Of a DNA stretch of 64,000 bases, positions 45,900 through 58,856 are shown piece after piece; positions within the stretch are counted from its first letter, which is position 1; every line of letters begins with the position of its first letter. The stretch covers positions 1 to 64,000 of the forward strand of contig LUCM01005766.1 in the NCBI GenBank assembly GCA_008360955.1. Direction: 5' to 3'. The translations under genes were made by a program, and so were the position numbers. Source of the DNA: Fasciolopsis buskii (taxonomy: Eukaryota > Platyhelminthes > Trematoda > Plagiorchiida > Fasciolidae). The notes beneath the pieces were generated by a model. It saw only the letters and a list, made by a program, of their open reading frames with translations, searched no databases and was not told where the DNA came from.

Positions 45900-48800
45900 A
45901 GGAAGTAAGAGACAAAAAATGCATTCCTGTCACTGTAAGCCGGAAAACCCGGGGCTCGTTTGACCCATGTCATGTGACGACCTGAGCGCACTTATGACTG
46001 AGTTACACAGACAGATCCAACGCAAAACAAAAAGACCGAAAGAAACGGTCATTTCGCTGTAATGGTCAATGATAATGAAGGAGGTTTTCCGTGGATTCAA
46101 AGATATCAGCATATTTGAATCAGGTGATCAACCAAGAAGACGATAAACAAATCATCCCGGTGGAAAAACTTGAATGGGGTTAGATTCGGCTATATAATAA
46201 TAATATTCGTTTGCACCTCTTTTTTCTCTCCTCTGTGCTCTACTGTGTTTCCGGCGAGAAGTAAATCGACAGTCATTTGCTTTTATTGGTAGTCCTCAAT
46301 ATTTGGTCTATCTTGTCAAAAATTAGCGCCGTAAGTTTTATGCATCACTACCAACGATAATCCCAATATTGATCGTCCCTTTTAGTTTTTGCAGTACGTG
46401 GACTACTGTTGCTCATCTCACCGGGTAGATTATGGAAGTATAGGAGGTAGTTTTCTCCTCTTGTCAGATGCCATCACTACTATGCGTCTGCCGTGGCTTG
46501 TGCAGCAGCAATGATGCCATGAACTAGGAAATTTTCGGCAGTGTGACCTAAATACCGGCTATTAGATCCTCGTTGCGGTTCGTGTGTGAATGACGCCACC
46601 GCCACCGGTCAATTGTTTTGTCTGAGGGACTCAACCGAGTCATTGAAGCAAATGAAACTGGACAACTCACACGTGAAAATCTCTATCGATGTGCCGACAA
46701 TGAGTCACTGGCTTACGAGGGAGGATGTTTAGGTTTCTTTATCTAGCGATCATCCTAATTTGTGACAACTCTGAGATTTCAGGGTAACTTCAGTTGCTTA
46801 ACGCGATCTGTCGTTGTTTGTGCTGTGGTTATTTATAGGCCACTTAACTGATATATTAAGCTATTTTTTAAATTACTACTGTTCCATGCAGTAATATAAT
46901 GAGAAGAGTAAAATCTACGTCCGGGAAGGCCTGATAAACGCGGGATCAGTGGGAGACGGCAGCTACTAACTTGAAACTCCAAAAGACAAAAACATATTAG
47001 GTCCCAGTATGTCAAATGACGAGCAGGGCGTAAGCGAATTGCCGTCTTCCACCGGGGTGACCGGCCGACTGTGAATTCTACCTGTTGTTCAACCAAGGCC
47101 ACATTCAAGTTATCAGTCATCTGTGTGAATTGCCGTTTTTGTTACTACTGTCATTTTTGTTATTGTTGTCATTCAATATCAGTGTTGTTGTTCGTTATCA
47201 CGGCCATCGGAAAATAATCTCACCCAATCCCAAATTTGTATGACTTATTCTACTTATTGATAATGTAAACGCTAATAACCTTTTCCCATAGCTGTCCGCA
47301 AATCAGATTCAATTTGACAACTGACAGACCGATTCCCAATTCTTCGTCACTGGGGTGGTTTACTTTTGGCTAATTACTAGTGTACACTGAACCGTCTTCC
47401 AGATATTACTACCGTTTGCTCCTTCAGCTAAGTTGTGTGATTCCACGCTGAGTGCCCTATAAGCATAGATGACAAGAATTATCATGAAGATTTCTTCTCG
47501 AAAAGCGTTATAAGCTGACAACTCGTAGAAAATGTTTTGACATTAGGAATCCAGCAAATATTTTGATCTTAAAAATGATAGCTCATTGTGGACTAGAAAG
47601 AACCGGAAGTTTTCCGCTGGGACACGCAAAAGCAGTTTGACCAGACTAACCATAACTTAGTATCTACTGGTCACAGATGAATGTGCTTCACAAACCGTCT
47701 TTCTTTATGGGCTCTTTTGATGGTGCTACAAGTAACCAATGTATCCTGCGATGCTTTACAATTAATGAATAAGAGCGATTTTGTTTAGTCCCAGGTGCTC
47801 CTGATTTAATTTTAAGTCTAAACAATCTTCATTACGTGTAAATCTTATTTCCTTTGGAAATTGCATGACAAATTAGATAGGTATATTTAAATTATGTGTA
47901 GCTAAATAGAGAAGTGGCCGTAGATGGAAGGATTCAAAAGCCTAAAAGTCACCATTTTGGCCGTTGTACTGACACCGCACAAAAAATCGGCATCCAGTGT
48001 TAATTTCATGCAATGGCAAGGCAACAAACCTGTCACCCGTCGCTTGTCGCTTGATTTAATTTATAACTGGTCATCGCTTATGATCAGAAGTGATGATGTC
48101 AGTCGCGAGCGAGATTGAGAAAATTGCCGCTGGTGATGTACGACTTGAGATGGAAGAATACGAGGCCCACTTTCACCACAGATCATTGTGATGGACTTTG
48201 TTCACTTTGATAGACGAGTATATGACCTGCAAAACGTGTATTGAACAAGCACCAATTTACAGAGGAATTCTGTCACAGGTGAAACATAAAACGATATCAA
48301 GTGGAGTATTTTATTCCAAAACTTTTTCTTAGCTTGTAGGAATTAATTAAATGAAGTTGTATGTTGAGGTTGATTTGAGTGTCCAAAATGCTTTGTTGAT
48401 TTCGATGCATTCAATAATTTTACATTTACTTTCCATTACTGGGCATTTTCCTGCACTTTCTCATCCTTGTCAGATAACTCTCTCTCTCTTGTTTCACGTT
48501 CGCATTCGTGTACGACAATTCTGTGCAGCGAGGATCAGTGATCGTCTTATTTTTATCTTTTGGCATCAATACTCGATTCTGTGCTACAAAACCATTCCTG
48601 TTGGGATTCAGCAAGAGTAAATTGATAAATCAAGTCCACCGAAAGTTGTTTGACATGGATGCCGCTAAAAATGATTACCCTATAGTTCGTCCAAAAAATC
48701 GCACTAAATGAATTCCTACGCATAAATTTGATTTCATGCGTTCTCATTTATTCTGGGATTCCATTTTCATCTAAATAAACTGTTTTTTATTGGACACAAA

Positions 48801-49070
48801 ATGGAGTGCAGTATAAGGGATTAAATCTGCGGTAATGAGGTAAAATGCGGAACTTTCACTTGATCACTATTTAATTGATCCTGTTTGTAACGAGGGAAAA
48901 GGTAAATTGGAATACGGAAAGTGGAAAGGTTTCCCACTGTTCTGAAATCCTAATAACAGAAACATGAGTTGGGGTAACTCGCTGTCTGTGCGTGAGAATT
49001 GCAAGAAAACGTCGCAGAAAGAGCAACTGTTAAGGTTAAACCCGAAGAAAACGTTGGGCTAGTATCGTCA
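45900..49070. other. No identifiable gene; intron-like DNA
   Basis: Short frames only. A minimal - strand acceptor/donor pair near 47,120-47,080 (CACACAG, then GAACAACAG|GTAGAA) would define a 39-base exon MTDNLNVALVEQQ, too little to call. The stretch 46,920-47,080 is locally GC-richer and may be old repeat DNA. Confidence 0.25.
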
Positions 49071-49079
49071 TAGTAGACT

Positions 49080-49313
49080 TTATGAAGAGCCCTCAGTCAG
49101 CTGAATGGCCTTACGCCGAACCCGTTCAAGAAGAGAAAGAGAAGAAGTCGAAGTCACATCCAATAGAAGACTGCAGTGTATAAGTGAGTGGCGGGATCCT
49201 GCTTTATACAGTAGAATAAGATCATCCGGGATGAGTAAATTCCTGGCGTAACACAATGAGCCAACTTTGCGTGCAGCGAAGAAACCAAGCTCAGGTGTGA
49301 ATAAGATCAACAT
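49080..49313 (-). mobile_element. CR1/jockey-like LINE, thumb-region fragment
   Basis: The - frame reads LGFFAARKVGSLCYARNLLI then PDDLILLYKAGSRHSLIHCS and LLERVRRKAIQL. This matches the region after the reverse transcriptase palm in CR1/jockey-type LINEs (LGFLFRARxxFTPxxLLLLYKAxxRPxLEYCSxxW...LDRVQRKAIRL). Downstream on the - strand to about 48,900 a broken continuation with a FQNSGKPF reading (cf. WNSLP) may exist. The 5' part is missing. Confidence 0.8.
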
Positions 49314-49394
49314 AATGAAATAATGGGTAAACTGCCAGGAGAAACAGGGTCTGCAAAACTCATAACTGCCTCAGATTCCATATATCGCGATCGT

Positions 49395-49450
49395 TAACTC
49401 CGGTGGCTTTGGTTGGCTGTCTTGAATCTGGTTCAATCCCGGCCAGCCTA
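49395..49450 (+). repeat. Decayed tRNA-derived SINE head
   Basis: CCGGTGGCTTTGGTTGGCTG then GTCTTGAATCTGGTTCAATCC. GGTTCAATCCC is a B box with one change, and the A-box region is recognisable, but the anticodon arm is shortened. Confidence 0.45.
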
Positions 49451-49499
49451 ATCAGTCGCGAACAATCCAAGAGCATTTGAATGAAACATTGTACATTTA

Positions 49500-52400
49500 A
49501 ATATAACACAATTTCCGATACACATGTATTAGCTTGACTGATGTGTTACCCATAGCGAGAATCAACGCACAAACTATTTTCCCCTCTGCTCTGGGCAGTT
49601 TGGTCCGGTTTCATTTTTCTCTATGGACTGTTAGATGTATCATTATCCATCTCTCTGACTACGTCTGTTTGAATCCACGGTGCACTTTGTAGATAGGTAT
49701 AAGCCAAATCCATATGTCCCACTGATTATGCATCAAACAATAGCTATGAAAATTAATTTAAGATGTCAAAGGGCATTTAGTTAGAACTTCGGTTCTCTCT
49801 CTGAATTCAGGTTATTTCGTGCCGCTTGGATACTTGAGGGAATACTGAGTGCAACTAGTTTTCATATTGATAGCCTTCGGTTTACAGAATGAACACGCCT
49901 TGGATTCAGAATACTTGTTGACAAGCTTTCATACTGTTGTAGTCTTTCATGTGTCTTTTAAGAATAGGGCGTAAATTGTGGTCCACTATCCGGTTGTGTA
50001 TTTACCGCTGGGTCCAGTGCAGCTATTGCATCCCTTGTCTTGATTTCCAGATGATTCATTATGATTGTTACAATGGATGTCAGATTCATTTTCACTAATC
50101 TAATTTCATTTTGCTTTCCAGGCGTTGACGATACTTTCTAATGCTTGTTTCTTTCCTACTCACTAACTGTCACACAGGGTAGACGTACGTTGTGGTCTTG
50201 TGAACGTCGTTATGCCAATCATTTTGTAACTATTTTATCCTCCCAGTGCATCATGAACTTTAGAAGTCGAATCGATCGTTCGTTGTGCATCGCATCGGAA
50301 TTCCATTTTACATTTATTAGATGCGTATAATCAGATGAAGTTCCAGCATAAAACCTGGTTGCACAGTAAAGTAAAGATATTTTTAGAATAATGCTGTTTG
50401 CATTTCAGAAGTTAAATGAGAATGGTAACGACTGAAAATACGTTTTGTGATATTGAAAGCGAACTGTCTTGAGCTAACCTTATTTCTGTCGACACAAAAA
50501 GGTGTATTTGAAAGCATTCTAGACTTTGAATATTTATTCACCGACAGTGGGGCCCGCAGTACTCACCTAGTTTCTCTCACTGTTAAAGGAGGCTTCTGGT
50601 ATTCCTGGTTTTATTTTTTAATAAAGATGTTCTTCATTTACTGTTGTCCAACACTGAAAGTGTGACAAATTAGCTTCTGGGTTAGCATTAGGAGGTAAAA
50701 TGGATTCATGAAACTAGTTATCTTTTGATACAAACGCTCAGCTCACCATTACGAAACTACGGAAGCACAGTACAGCCGTTTTATCCCTGTTAACACTCAT
50801 CACCAGTGTACAGCCATCGCTTCTGAACTTCAACACGAATCCATGACGAAATTTTTAGTGAAAACATGGTCTCCTACTACCGGCAGACACTAAGCGACAA
50901 AGATCAACAGGTCAAGCTCAAAGCCTTCGTTGTATTTCGGCTACCCGCGAAAAAGTAATTTATCAGTGGGAGCCGATTGTTGTGCGCCAGAGGCCTGGTG
51001 CCTTGCAGATGACTTAACGGACTGGGGAACATTACCATGTGATAAAGTTCGATACGTTGTCCGGAGGCTGTCTCATAGCGCTATGGCTAATCCATTCGAC
51101 TTACAACCGTTCGACCGCGTTCGGGCGGATATTCACTGGTGCTATTTCTTAACAGGGTTGAAATACCTGTGCAACTTTTTCATGGTTTTCTATCTACGAG
51201 TATGGTATTGATATTACAAGGATTAACTTCGTGAAGCAGTTTCTTTATTAGATGAATCCGAAAGGAAAAATCATCCCAAGAATTTCATTTTTGGTTGTTG
51301 CACATGTTGTCACTGTTCTTTTTCACTAAAGTTTATTATCCGATCGTTATACCATACCATATCCCCAGATAAAGGGGATAGAGAGGGAAAGCGAGAGAAA
51401 CACGTAAATTTCATAAGTCCTTTACTTTTTTCACTGTATTTCTAATATAGATATAAATTTGATGAAAACGAAGATACGGGTGATCACAAGACAGATAGGA
51501 TTCGATTCCTTTCCCTCTGGTTGTTAACGATGTAAAATAATTTGCATGAGGTCTGGTTCGGTACAGCGGTATGACTGGGGATGTTGAAAAAAACGCATGG
51601 ATAAAAACAACAGAGAGACCAGAAATTGCCGGAACCACTTGGATTGGAGCACGCGAAGTAGAGCCTGCTTACTTCCATACTGTTAACCGGGGAAGGTTGT
51701 AACTGCCCATACATTCCGGTTGCTAGCGAAGATCCAGCCAAAGGGAGCAAATAAAATAAGGATTTATGAGTAAAATATTTTATTATTCCTCTGCAGACTG
51801 TTCAATTCAGCAACCTGAATATTAGAAGTATTACAATGGGAGAAAAAGGAAAGAACTTCCGTGTGAACTCAGACTTCACAAGTATGCAGCCCTTTGCTGT
51901 GCGAACTCGCTAATCGATGTGGTATAAACGCAAAATAAATTTACTTTATTTCAAAACATATGCATGTTGGGTACAATAAAGTGATTAATCAGATAGCTGC
52001 TTTTACGTTGACTTGCTTAGCCCCGTGAACATTTGTTAGCCAGACTTTCCGTGAATGGAAACTTGGTTTGGAGCGTTCAAGATTGATGCTTTCACGTAAT
52101 AATATTGTTTGGCCTTTTTCGAATAGGTCGTGAGTGCCAGTTGATTTCATTTTTGTTAATTTCGTCGGGAAGCGCTACAAATTACATCAATTTAAATATT
52201 TTCTGTACTGCGACCAAATTGCTAAGCAAACATACATCGACCTACTCAGATAAGCTAGGCTGCGCTCCCTTGGATTATGGTGACCCCGGACGGCGTGGCT
52301 TCAGATGAGTGGTCTTCCTTGCATTCTTTTGGGTTAACATCTGCAGCGATGCCTAGTTGGGCTGATTCGGGTGTGTGGATTTTTCAGTGAACGGAATGCC

Positions 52401-54180
52401 ACATCATCTTTTCCGAACCGGTACTAATCAGCGCAGTCAACTTCTTAGCATTTCAACGTGAATATCGTTGTTGCGATTCCTCGCATCGATCCAGATCATT
52501 GCCACTATTCAGCAGCTGATCAGCGGTGGGCACGTTTGTTTAGTCACCCGAAGACAGGTGCAAAGAAAAGAAAGAATAATACTACATGTTGCCTTAAGAA
52601 TGCGTTATGTTCCTTCCAACGTGAAAGATTTAGTCTTCCCGTATCTCTTCGTAACTTAAACAGCTGTACAGATTTGTTGAAAACTCAATAGACAAGGGTT
52701 TGACGCTGTTATAAGTTCTTCTTAGTTCGCTCTCCGATATTATGTGAGGACATCAACAAAAAACAAAATCTTCCGTAGTTTTTGTTTAAATATGTTCTTT
52801 GTTGACGTAACTAGGAGTGGTGAAACATATGCCCTTGTTTGCCCACGTAAAGCCATCTGAATGTGAAAAATTAATGTATAACCGGACGTACGAACAACAT
52901 CCACGTATTGAGAAACATTTACTGATATACCTAAGTTGTAGCCACAACGATTAATTAAGTTACTTAGTCATCAAAAGTCGCTTTCTTATCTACAGGCCCC
53001 TCCGAAATTTTACCATAGTCACCAAGTCAGAGGTGCGTTTCAGCAGCTGGCAAATTCTGCGTTAAAGATGGTTCAATATTTATTATTAGCGATGGATGAC
53101 GAAAGTTTGAGTAGGCGAAATTTTGATTAGTGTCACAGCGAACATTGAACGTAAGATCATTTTGCTGGGCTACATCAAACCGGTATACAGTTTTCAAAAA
53201 CGAGCCTAGAAAACTCGTAAGATTAGTAAATAATTAATCATCACATCCACTAATCTTAACATATGTCAACCCAAAAAGCAGCAAATCAAACTGATTGTGT
53301 CCATCGATTAACTGGGCGAAAAGGTCACAAGTGAGAACCGTTTAACATTAACGGACGGAAACAGAAACGGAGTAATCAAATACCAAGTACTGACGACGGA
53401 ATATGTTTTCATTCGTGAGCAAAAAAATATTTGGTGTCCGCCGGACTTCGCGCAAGAGATAGTTGGGGGCTGGTGATGAAGGGTCGGTGAATGAACACTA
53501 ACGATTAAGTGTAGACATCAAACCAGAAGCCATTTGTCTTAATCCACCTGTGCCCGTGTATCTAAAAATAGAATTTCTTATGATTCTCGAGTGTTGACGC
53601 CAGAAGTTAGAGCTTGACCTACGTAGGTCTTGCCCCACGCTTTGTAGTAAATGCGACCAAATTGTATGGTATTATTGCAATAAACATACAGCAATCACAC
53701 ATTCCGAAAACGAAAAATTCATCACAGAAGACGCGGAAATGATATCGCTGAAAATATCAAGTGATTACAGCGAAATGCATTGTTTTCAATGGAGCAACAG
53801 TATGTATTGAAAGATTAATTTTCCTTGCTATAACGGAATGCCAGTGACTAAATAGTTCTTCGGATATTAGTCAAGGAAAAGCATGCGCCGAACACCGCGA
53901 AACATCCTGAGTTTTGATTTCACCCCCAGATCCATTATGGTAGTTAAGATTTTTCTAATGAGTTCATACAATGCAGAGGCTGACAAAGAGGCAACTCTTG
54001 AAGGGAATATTTTTATTTCAGTTCATTTCGGTGGCAATAAAATCATAACGTTCATTTGCGAAGACCATGTACGGCTGACAATTGCATAGTCCGGCTAGCA
54101 AACATTGGGCAGCGTGATTGTTTGTCAACAAAGCCTGTTTGCTGACTACTCTAGAGGCAAAGTTCACTGATCTTGTGCCT
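49500..54180. other. No identifiable gene; intron-like DNA with weak exon-like spots
   Basis: The + frame 50,930-51,211 is charged and coding-like (LTDWGTLPCDKVRYVVRRL) but has no splice support. On the - strand a 50-base segment near 51,729-51,680 lies between CTTCGCTAG and GGAA|GTAAGC and reads TGMYGQLQPSPVNSME. Neither is assigned. Confidence 0.25.
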
Positions 54181-54183
54181 AAC

Positions 54184-54276
54184 CTTGGCAATATGAAATA
54201 TACAACTTTGGAAATAAACGCTTTCTCTTCTTGACTCATTGCGGGAAGAAATCTCAGTTTTATTTCCAGTAGTGGC
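54184..54276 (-). CDS. Candidate exon 4 of a - strand split gene
   Basis: Acceptor GACTATATCTTTGCAG and donor GCCAAG|GTTAGG bound 93 bases. Entering in phase 0 it reads ATTGNKTEISSRNESRRES then VYFQSCIFHIAK, continuing the frame of the exon at 54.4 kb. The other joined frame (entering phase 2) is also open: PLLEIKLRFLPAMSQEEKAF. Both fit the upstream exon, so the frame is undecided. Confidence 0.5.
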
Positions 54277-54366
54277 CTGCAAAGATATAGTCTTGACTCT
54301 TCATAAGGTATTTTATTCTCCTATGTCTTGAAATTTAAGGCAATAAGAGATTTGTTTGTGGTTAAC

Positions 54367-54455
54367 TTTTGCGGTGGTGTCACTTGTGCTACTGATGGAG
54401 TGACTGTAATAAAATTTCCGGGCCAAGTTAACCAACCATTCCCATCCAGTTGAAC
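54367..54455 (-). CDS. Candidate exon 3 of a - strand split gene
   Basis: Acceptor ATTCTGTTTCATAGTCTAG, 89 bases, donor AAAA|GTTAAC (weak). Entering in phase 1, as the 55.4 kb exon requires, it reads STGWEWLVNLARKFYYSHS then ISSTSDTTAK. The phase 0 alternative reads VQLDGNGWLTWPGNFITVTP then SVAQVTPPQ. An (AT)n run lies about 45 bases upstream of the acceptor. Confidence 0.5.
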
Positions 54456-54499
54456 CTAGACTATGAAACAGAATATCATTTACCAATCTGCTGCACACC

Positions 54500-54521
54500 T
54501 ATATATATATATATATATATT
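54500..54521. repeat. (AT)n microsatellite
   Basis: About ten uninterrupted AT units. It sits in the putative intron just upstream of the acceptor of the - strand exon at 54,455. Confidence 0.95.
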
Positions 54522-55418
54522 GAAGTTGTAGATGCATTGCTAACGGTGGAGATGACGGTTGTATGAATGGGCATTCTGTTGGGACTACTAGGAGTTAGAT
54601 TGCTGTAATGCTTCGTGAAGTCACGACTTTACTGATCGAAGTTTACACAGGAAAACCTTCATTCTATAAGATGTCGCCTAACGGTTTGAAGGATCCCAAA
54701 TTTCCCTATCAGTTAGCCCTTTCATAAGTGAGGCTACAGTTAATTGTGAGAAACCGAATGGGTGTTGATGAGTATAAAACAACTCGAATTGGTGATTCTG
54801 GAATCTACCTAAAGACGCCGGTCACCATCCTACTTCAAGTCATCAAAGATAACCTGCTATCATTTAAAAAGAATCATTGAAAATTCGGTTTCATCCGCAG
54901 CGAACTGCATCTGGAATCCGTTAGTTATAGTTGTCCGGACTCAAAGATAGCAAAAGATTGCACGCTTTGCCGATACCATCTCAACAGATGAAGAACCGTT
55001 CGCAATACAACAGCGGGGCACAGCGAGCCAGCCGGTGCTCAAACCGATTATCTGAGATTGGGAGACCACAAATTTATCAAACCACAATACAGCTGACACC
55101 GGTAAATATTGTGTGAAAAATCGAAAAATATGGAAAACATGTGTCTATATTTCATTTACAGTTTAGCAAACTTGATTGATGTTTACATCGCATAATTCTG
55201 CATCGGAAACGGGATTCCATATTGTCCGTTTTATTTTAGAGTCTCATCCCAATCGCAGCATTCGCATACTGCGTTTTTCTCTTTCTTGGTCATTTTGTGT
55301 CGACTCGCCTGAAGGGAAGCAGACAAAAAAGATAAACAGAATTTACGCGAACAAGCTGGGTGGGAATTAACGATTGGAGTTTTTGTTCCCAAAATCGGGG
55401 AACTCATATAAAACTTAC

Positions 55419-55524
55419 ATTCTTCCAGAACCATTTTGCACAGTAAATTGAAGACCTGAAATTCATCGTAAGGCGTAATTGGCATGCATTCAGTTGTAGA
55501 TGATAGCTTTTTCAAGTGGTTTAT
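55419..55524 (-). CDS. Candidate exon 2 of a - strand split gene
   Basis: An in-frame TAG immediately precedes the reading, and its AG can serve as acceptor. The exon reads INHLKKLSSTTECMPITPYD then EFQVFNLLCKMVLEE and ends at a strong donor GAAT|GTAAGT, leaving phase 1. An alternative, shorter exon would start after AATTTCAG at about 55,463. It is in phase with the exon at 56.0 kb (ending phase 0) and that at 54.4 kb (starting phase 1). Confidence 0.5.
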
Positions 55525-55922
55525 CTATTCGCGTTCTCTTTGAATGAGTGGTTAGAAAGCAAATTCAGACAGAGAGAGAAAAAAACGGAGCATTTTGAGT
55601 CCAGAAAAGTGAGAATTTTCGTTCAGTCGGATAAGTGAATTATAATGTCCTAACAAGCACAGTGAAAATTTTACGGTTCACTAGCAGTCGCTGTATACGT
55701 AACTATAAATATACGTCAGTTTTGGCATTGGCGGAAGTGATTTTTACACTGAGAGCTTACTTGAGGCTGGTTCCGATTTTCATGAATGTCTAGAATTGAA
55801 TTGGAAAGAAGATCCTGTGCTATGAACATTAGCAACGTCATCAGCATCAAAAGGGGAAATGCACGAATAATGACAAGTATTTCGACGTTTCATCCATATG
55901 AACAGCAGGAAGGGTCGCTCAC

Positions 55923-56009
55923 CGCTTTGTTGTAGACAGTTCGAAAATTTCCTTTGGCATTCTTCTTTTTTGGTTTCCATAAGTTGCTCGGTATTTCTAT
56001 CAAATGCTT
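55923..56009 (-). CDS. Candidate exon 1 of a - strand split gene
   Basis: Textbook acceptor TTGCGTTCTTTTTCACAG and good donor AAAGCG|GTGAGC bound 87 bases. Entering in phase 0 it reads KHLIEIPSNLWKPKKKNAKG then NFRTVYNKA and leaves in phase 0, matching the start phase of the exon at 55.5 kb. The phase 1 reading (AFDRNTEQLMETKKEECQRK) is also open and also protein-like, so the frame is not settled. No family recognised. Confidence 0.5.
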
Positions 56010-56459
56010 CTGTGAAAAAGAACGCAATGAATTTGCTATGCATCCTATCAGATCACATCCCAAAAAACAAGCAAATGAAGTAGTTATCTACGTACCACCG
56101 GTAGTCAGTGTCATCAAAATAAAAACAGTGAAAATGTGGGCAAGCATTTCGTTCAAGTCCTGCGCTATTGCGACCAAAATCCAACGAATGTGCTATATTT
56201 ATGTAAACAAACAAAAGCGCCTGATTGGTTTAAATTAATCGTGGGAAGAGGGGGCTGGTTCACATATCTTCGGGCATTAGTCATTGCGACTCACAAGGGC
56301 TCGTTCACAAGGTTGTCTGAAATGGTCCATTCAATTTCAGCTACTCGGATTACTATGAGTTCCCATCGTTGATCTGTCCAAAAGCTAAGTTTACACTAGA
56401 TCAATATTTTTCTTGAGTCACTTTTATGAAATAATTAACAAATGAGTGAAGTGGGAGGG

Positions 56460-56730
56460 ACATGTCACACAACCACGAGGGCCCCAACTACATAGGGGTT
56501 GGGGTGGGGTGGACAGGCAATCTTGACCCTGAAACTTGGACTGCAATAGAACCACATGAGGTCTCACTAGGCCAGGTGTGATAACGAATCGCACGACAGC
56601 ATGTTGCCGACTAGCACCAAAGTGTCCGCAAATGTGGGATTAGAGCCCCTGACTGTTGTGGTGACGGACGGTTAATGCACTCCACTACCCCCGAAGAGAC
56701 ACAAGTCCCTCCACCCCGGTGAATGGTTGC
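56460..56730 (-). repeat. GC-rich repeat with two tRNA-like (SINE) segments
   Basis: On the - strand, GGTAGTGGAGTGCATTAACC (A-box-like) is followed by GTCAGGGGCTCTAATCCC (B-box-like) within 56,640-56,700. At 56,541-56,595 the - strand reads CGATTCGTTATCACACCTGG then CCTAGTGAGACCTCATGTGG, related to the repeats at 58,411 and 60,259. GC content is high for this half of the window. Confidence 0.45.
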
Positions 56731-56739
56731 CATCTTAGA

Positions 56740-57655
56740 GACGGAATCGTCAAACGCAACAGAGTGGTTCTCATCCACAGAAAAAATGGAAATTTTGCAG
56801 TTTTCCTCTTGATCTGAGTTTCATAAAGCGCGCTGATAAGACTGTCAATATGCCGCTCTGTTGCATCGGAGGATAAAGTACTAGGTGAGATGGATAAGAT
56901 TCATTATCTTAACCTCGGAGCATTCATGGAAGATGGTCATATCACTTATCTCGAAAACAAACAGAGCTAATTCCAACTAATCCGTTTACCTATCACCACC
57001 CTGTCGGTCTGTCGCCAACAGACGAGAATGGTGTATACACACCGGCCATGGATACCGGAGCAAAAAAAGAATTGCTGAGAACGGATTTCATGAGAAATGC
57101 CTTTAGAAGGTTGGTTTACCATAAATGTCGAATTCTGAAGTTTTTGATCGATTAACGCAATGCGAGGGCTTTGAGTAAGATGGAAGGAGGATTTATATAC
57201 CTTAATTGAGGTTCACTTGAAGTAAAAATTAAAAAAAAATCATTTGAAAAATGTAAAATTACAGTTGATCGATTATTCAACTTTAATTATTGCAATCCTC
57301 CATATAATATGGTGATTTGAACATCTGTTGACCCTGGACTGATATAAAGTGAACATGAGACAGTGATATTCTTCGGTTTGTTAAGCAGTTGCCAAAAATA
57401 AATGGGGACCATTCGTTTTTATAATAAGTAGTATTGCATCCGAATGAGAGGACAAGACGACTTTAAAACCACAGGACTGGTTTCCCGGTTATTACTGCTC
57501 ATTAGATTTACATACTCGGTACTTTCCAGCTCACTCATCTCTATGGGTGCATGCATAGTATGTCCTTCATTGCCGTGATTTATATCCATTCACCCTCCTA
57601 GCAATTCAAATAGGGATTATGGAGCAAAAATCCAAATCTCTTCTAATGTGTGTAC
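56740..57655. other. No identifiable gene; intron-like DNA
   Basis: AT-rich, short frames only, including a run of A at about 57,230-57,240. Confidence 0.3.
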
Positions 57656-57661
57656 AATCAC

Positions 57662-57745
57662 CTTACAGGCTGTGATTAAGCGGTTGGTGCCATGGAGTTT
57701 GAAGGTATGCATTGCAGTTTCGACTCCTCCCGTCGTAGGTCACTT
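57662..57745 (+). repeat. Decayed tRNA-derived SINE head
   Basis: GATTAAGCGGTTGGTGCCAT, GGAGTTTGAAGGT and CAGTTTCGACTCCTCCCGTC follow the order of the element at 45,751-45,818 (AACGGATAAGG, TTTGGACTTGAAGGT, GGGTTCGATTCCTCTCGCCG). The B box keeps TTCGACTCC. Confidence 0.5.
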
Positions 57746-58410
57746 CTACATTACACGTTAGTTATCTGTTACGTGATAAACACAAGAAATAAAAGATTAT
57801 CCGCTTTCGCAGTGCGCGGAGTATTGTCGTTACAATGTACTGCTTAGCTGAGAGTTCCCAAAGCTCACTTACTTGGTAGTTGTGGATGGTAGACCGGGTG
57901 AATATCTTTACATATCCCTAACGCAATGCAAGCGGTATTTACCCCAAGACTAATTAGACAGGATTTGCTTGTTCATAGTTGCACTTCGCTAAAGTGGACC
58001 CATTAGTGTGATAGATGACAGACAATCTTAGACCAGACTGGCGGAAGTAAACGGCTGCCCAACTGGATTAATCATCCAAGTCAGCCAAGCACTGAACGAT
58101 AACGATCAAAGTTGACTGAGTAGGACGGAAAGTGAATTCGAACGTCGTAATGGGATCATTAAAAAGAAACATGAATCCAAGTGAAACAAAGGAGAAAACT
58201 GGAAAGACTTAATTCAGGAGTCCTGAAAAAGCAGTCAGTAAATCGGCGACCTTCAGTCAGTCATTTTCTATCAAATAAGATGCAACAAAATGTGACCGAC
58301 GCAACGCTGCGAAGATGGGATGAAACAGCATGAAAAATTACGAAACATTGAATAAGCAGTTATCCATGGAATTCCTGCTAAAATTTAAACAATTACGTAA
58401 TAAAAGCTGA

Positions 58411-58475
58411 GCCGCCAGTGCTACTGGTTAACACACTTGACCTAAAGAGATCTTATGCAGTTCAATGCTAATCCA
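58411..58475 (+). repeat. SINE family B copy, + orientation
   Basis: Starts CGCCAGTG, contains ACTGGTTAACACACTTGACC and a B-box-like CAGTTCAATGCTAATCC. It matches the reverse complement of 60,259-60,318 at all but about seven of roughly 50 positions. Two Pol III-like boxes at tRNA spacing suggest a tRNA-derived SINE. Confidence 0.6.
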
Positions 58476-58856
58476 AATTTCATTGTCACGGTTGTCGGTT
58501 CCCCACCTACACACTCAGCTAGCGTTGGGCTCTCTACTGATTATGGAACATTCTCCTTTCAATCAATACAAGAAGCATGGTTGAAGCATGTCGTAAAAAG
58601 ATCATGGTGGATCATCACCAAATGATAACACGTTTCAGGATTTTCACTGAACTTCGTAGACAATATTAACTATTCCTCACACGAAGCAATGGGAATACTC
58701 TTTAACAAACGTTATTCGAATTCTTGGCGCCTCAAAACTTAATTTCAGTTTTCAGCTAACCATCAGACCCGAAGAACTATCGCCTACAGGGTACCGGGCG
58801 GAGCGTCCATCAATAGATTTCCATGTCAGAGAACCATACAGTGCACCTGAATGGTT

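Noticed and set aside
54367..54455. Laminin G domain from the alternative reading VQLDGNGWLTWPGNF
   Set aside because: Only a loose resemblance, and the competing frame joins equally well in phase with the upstream exon.
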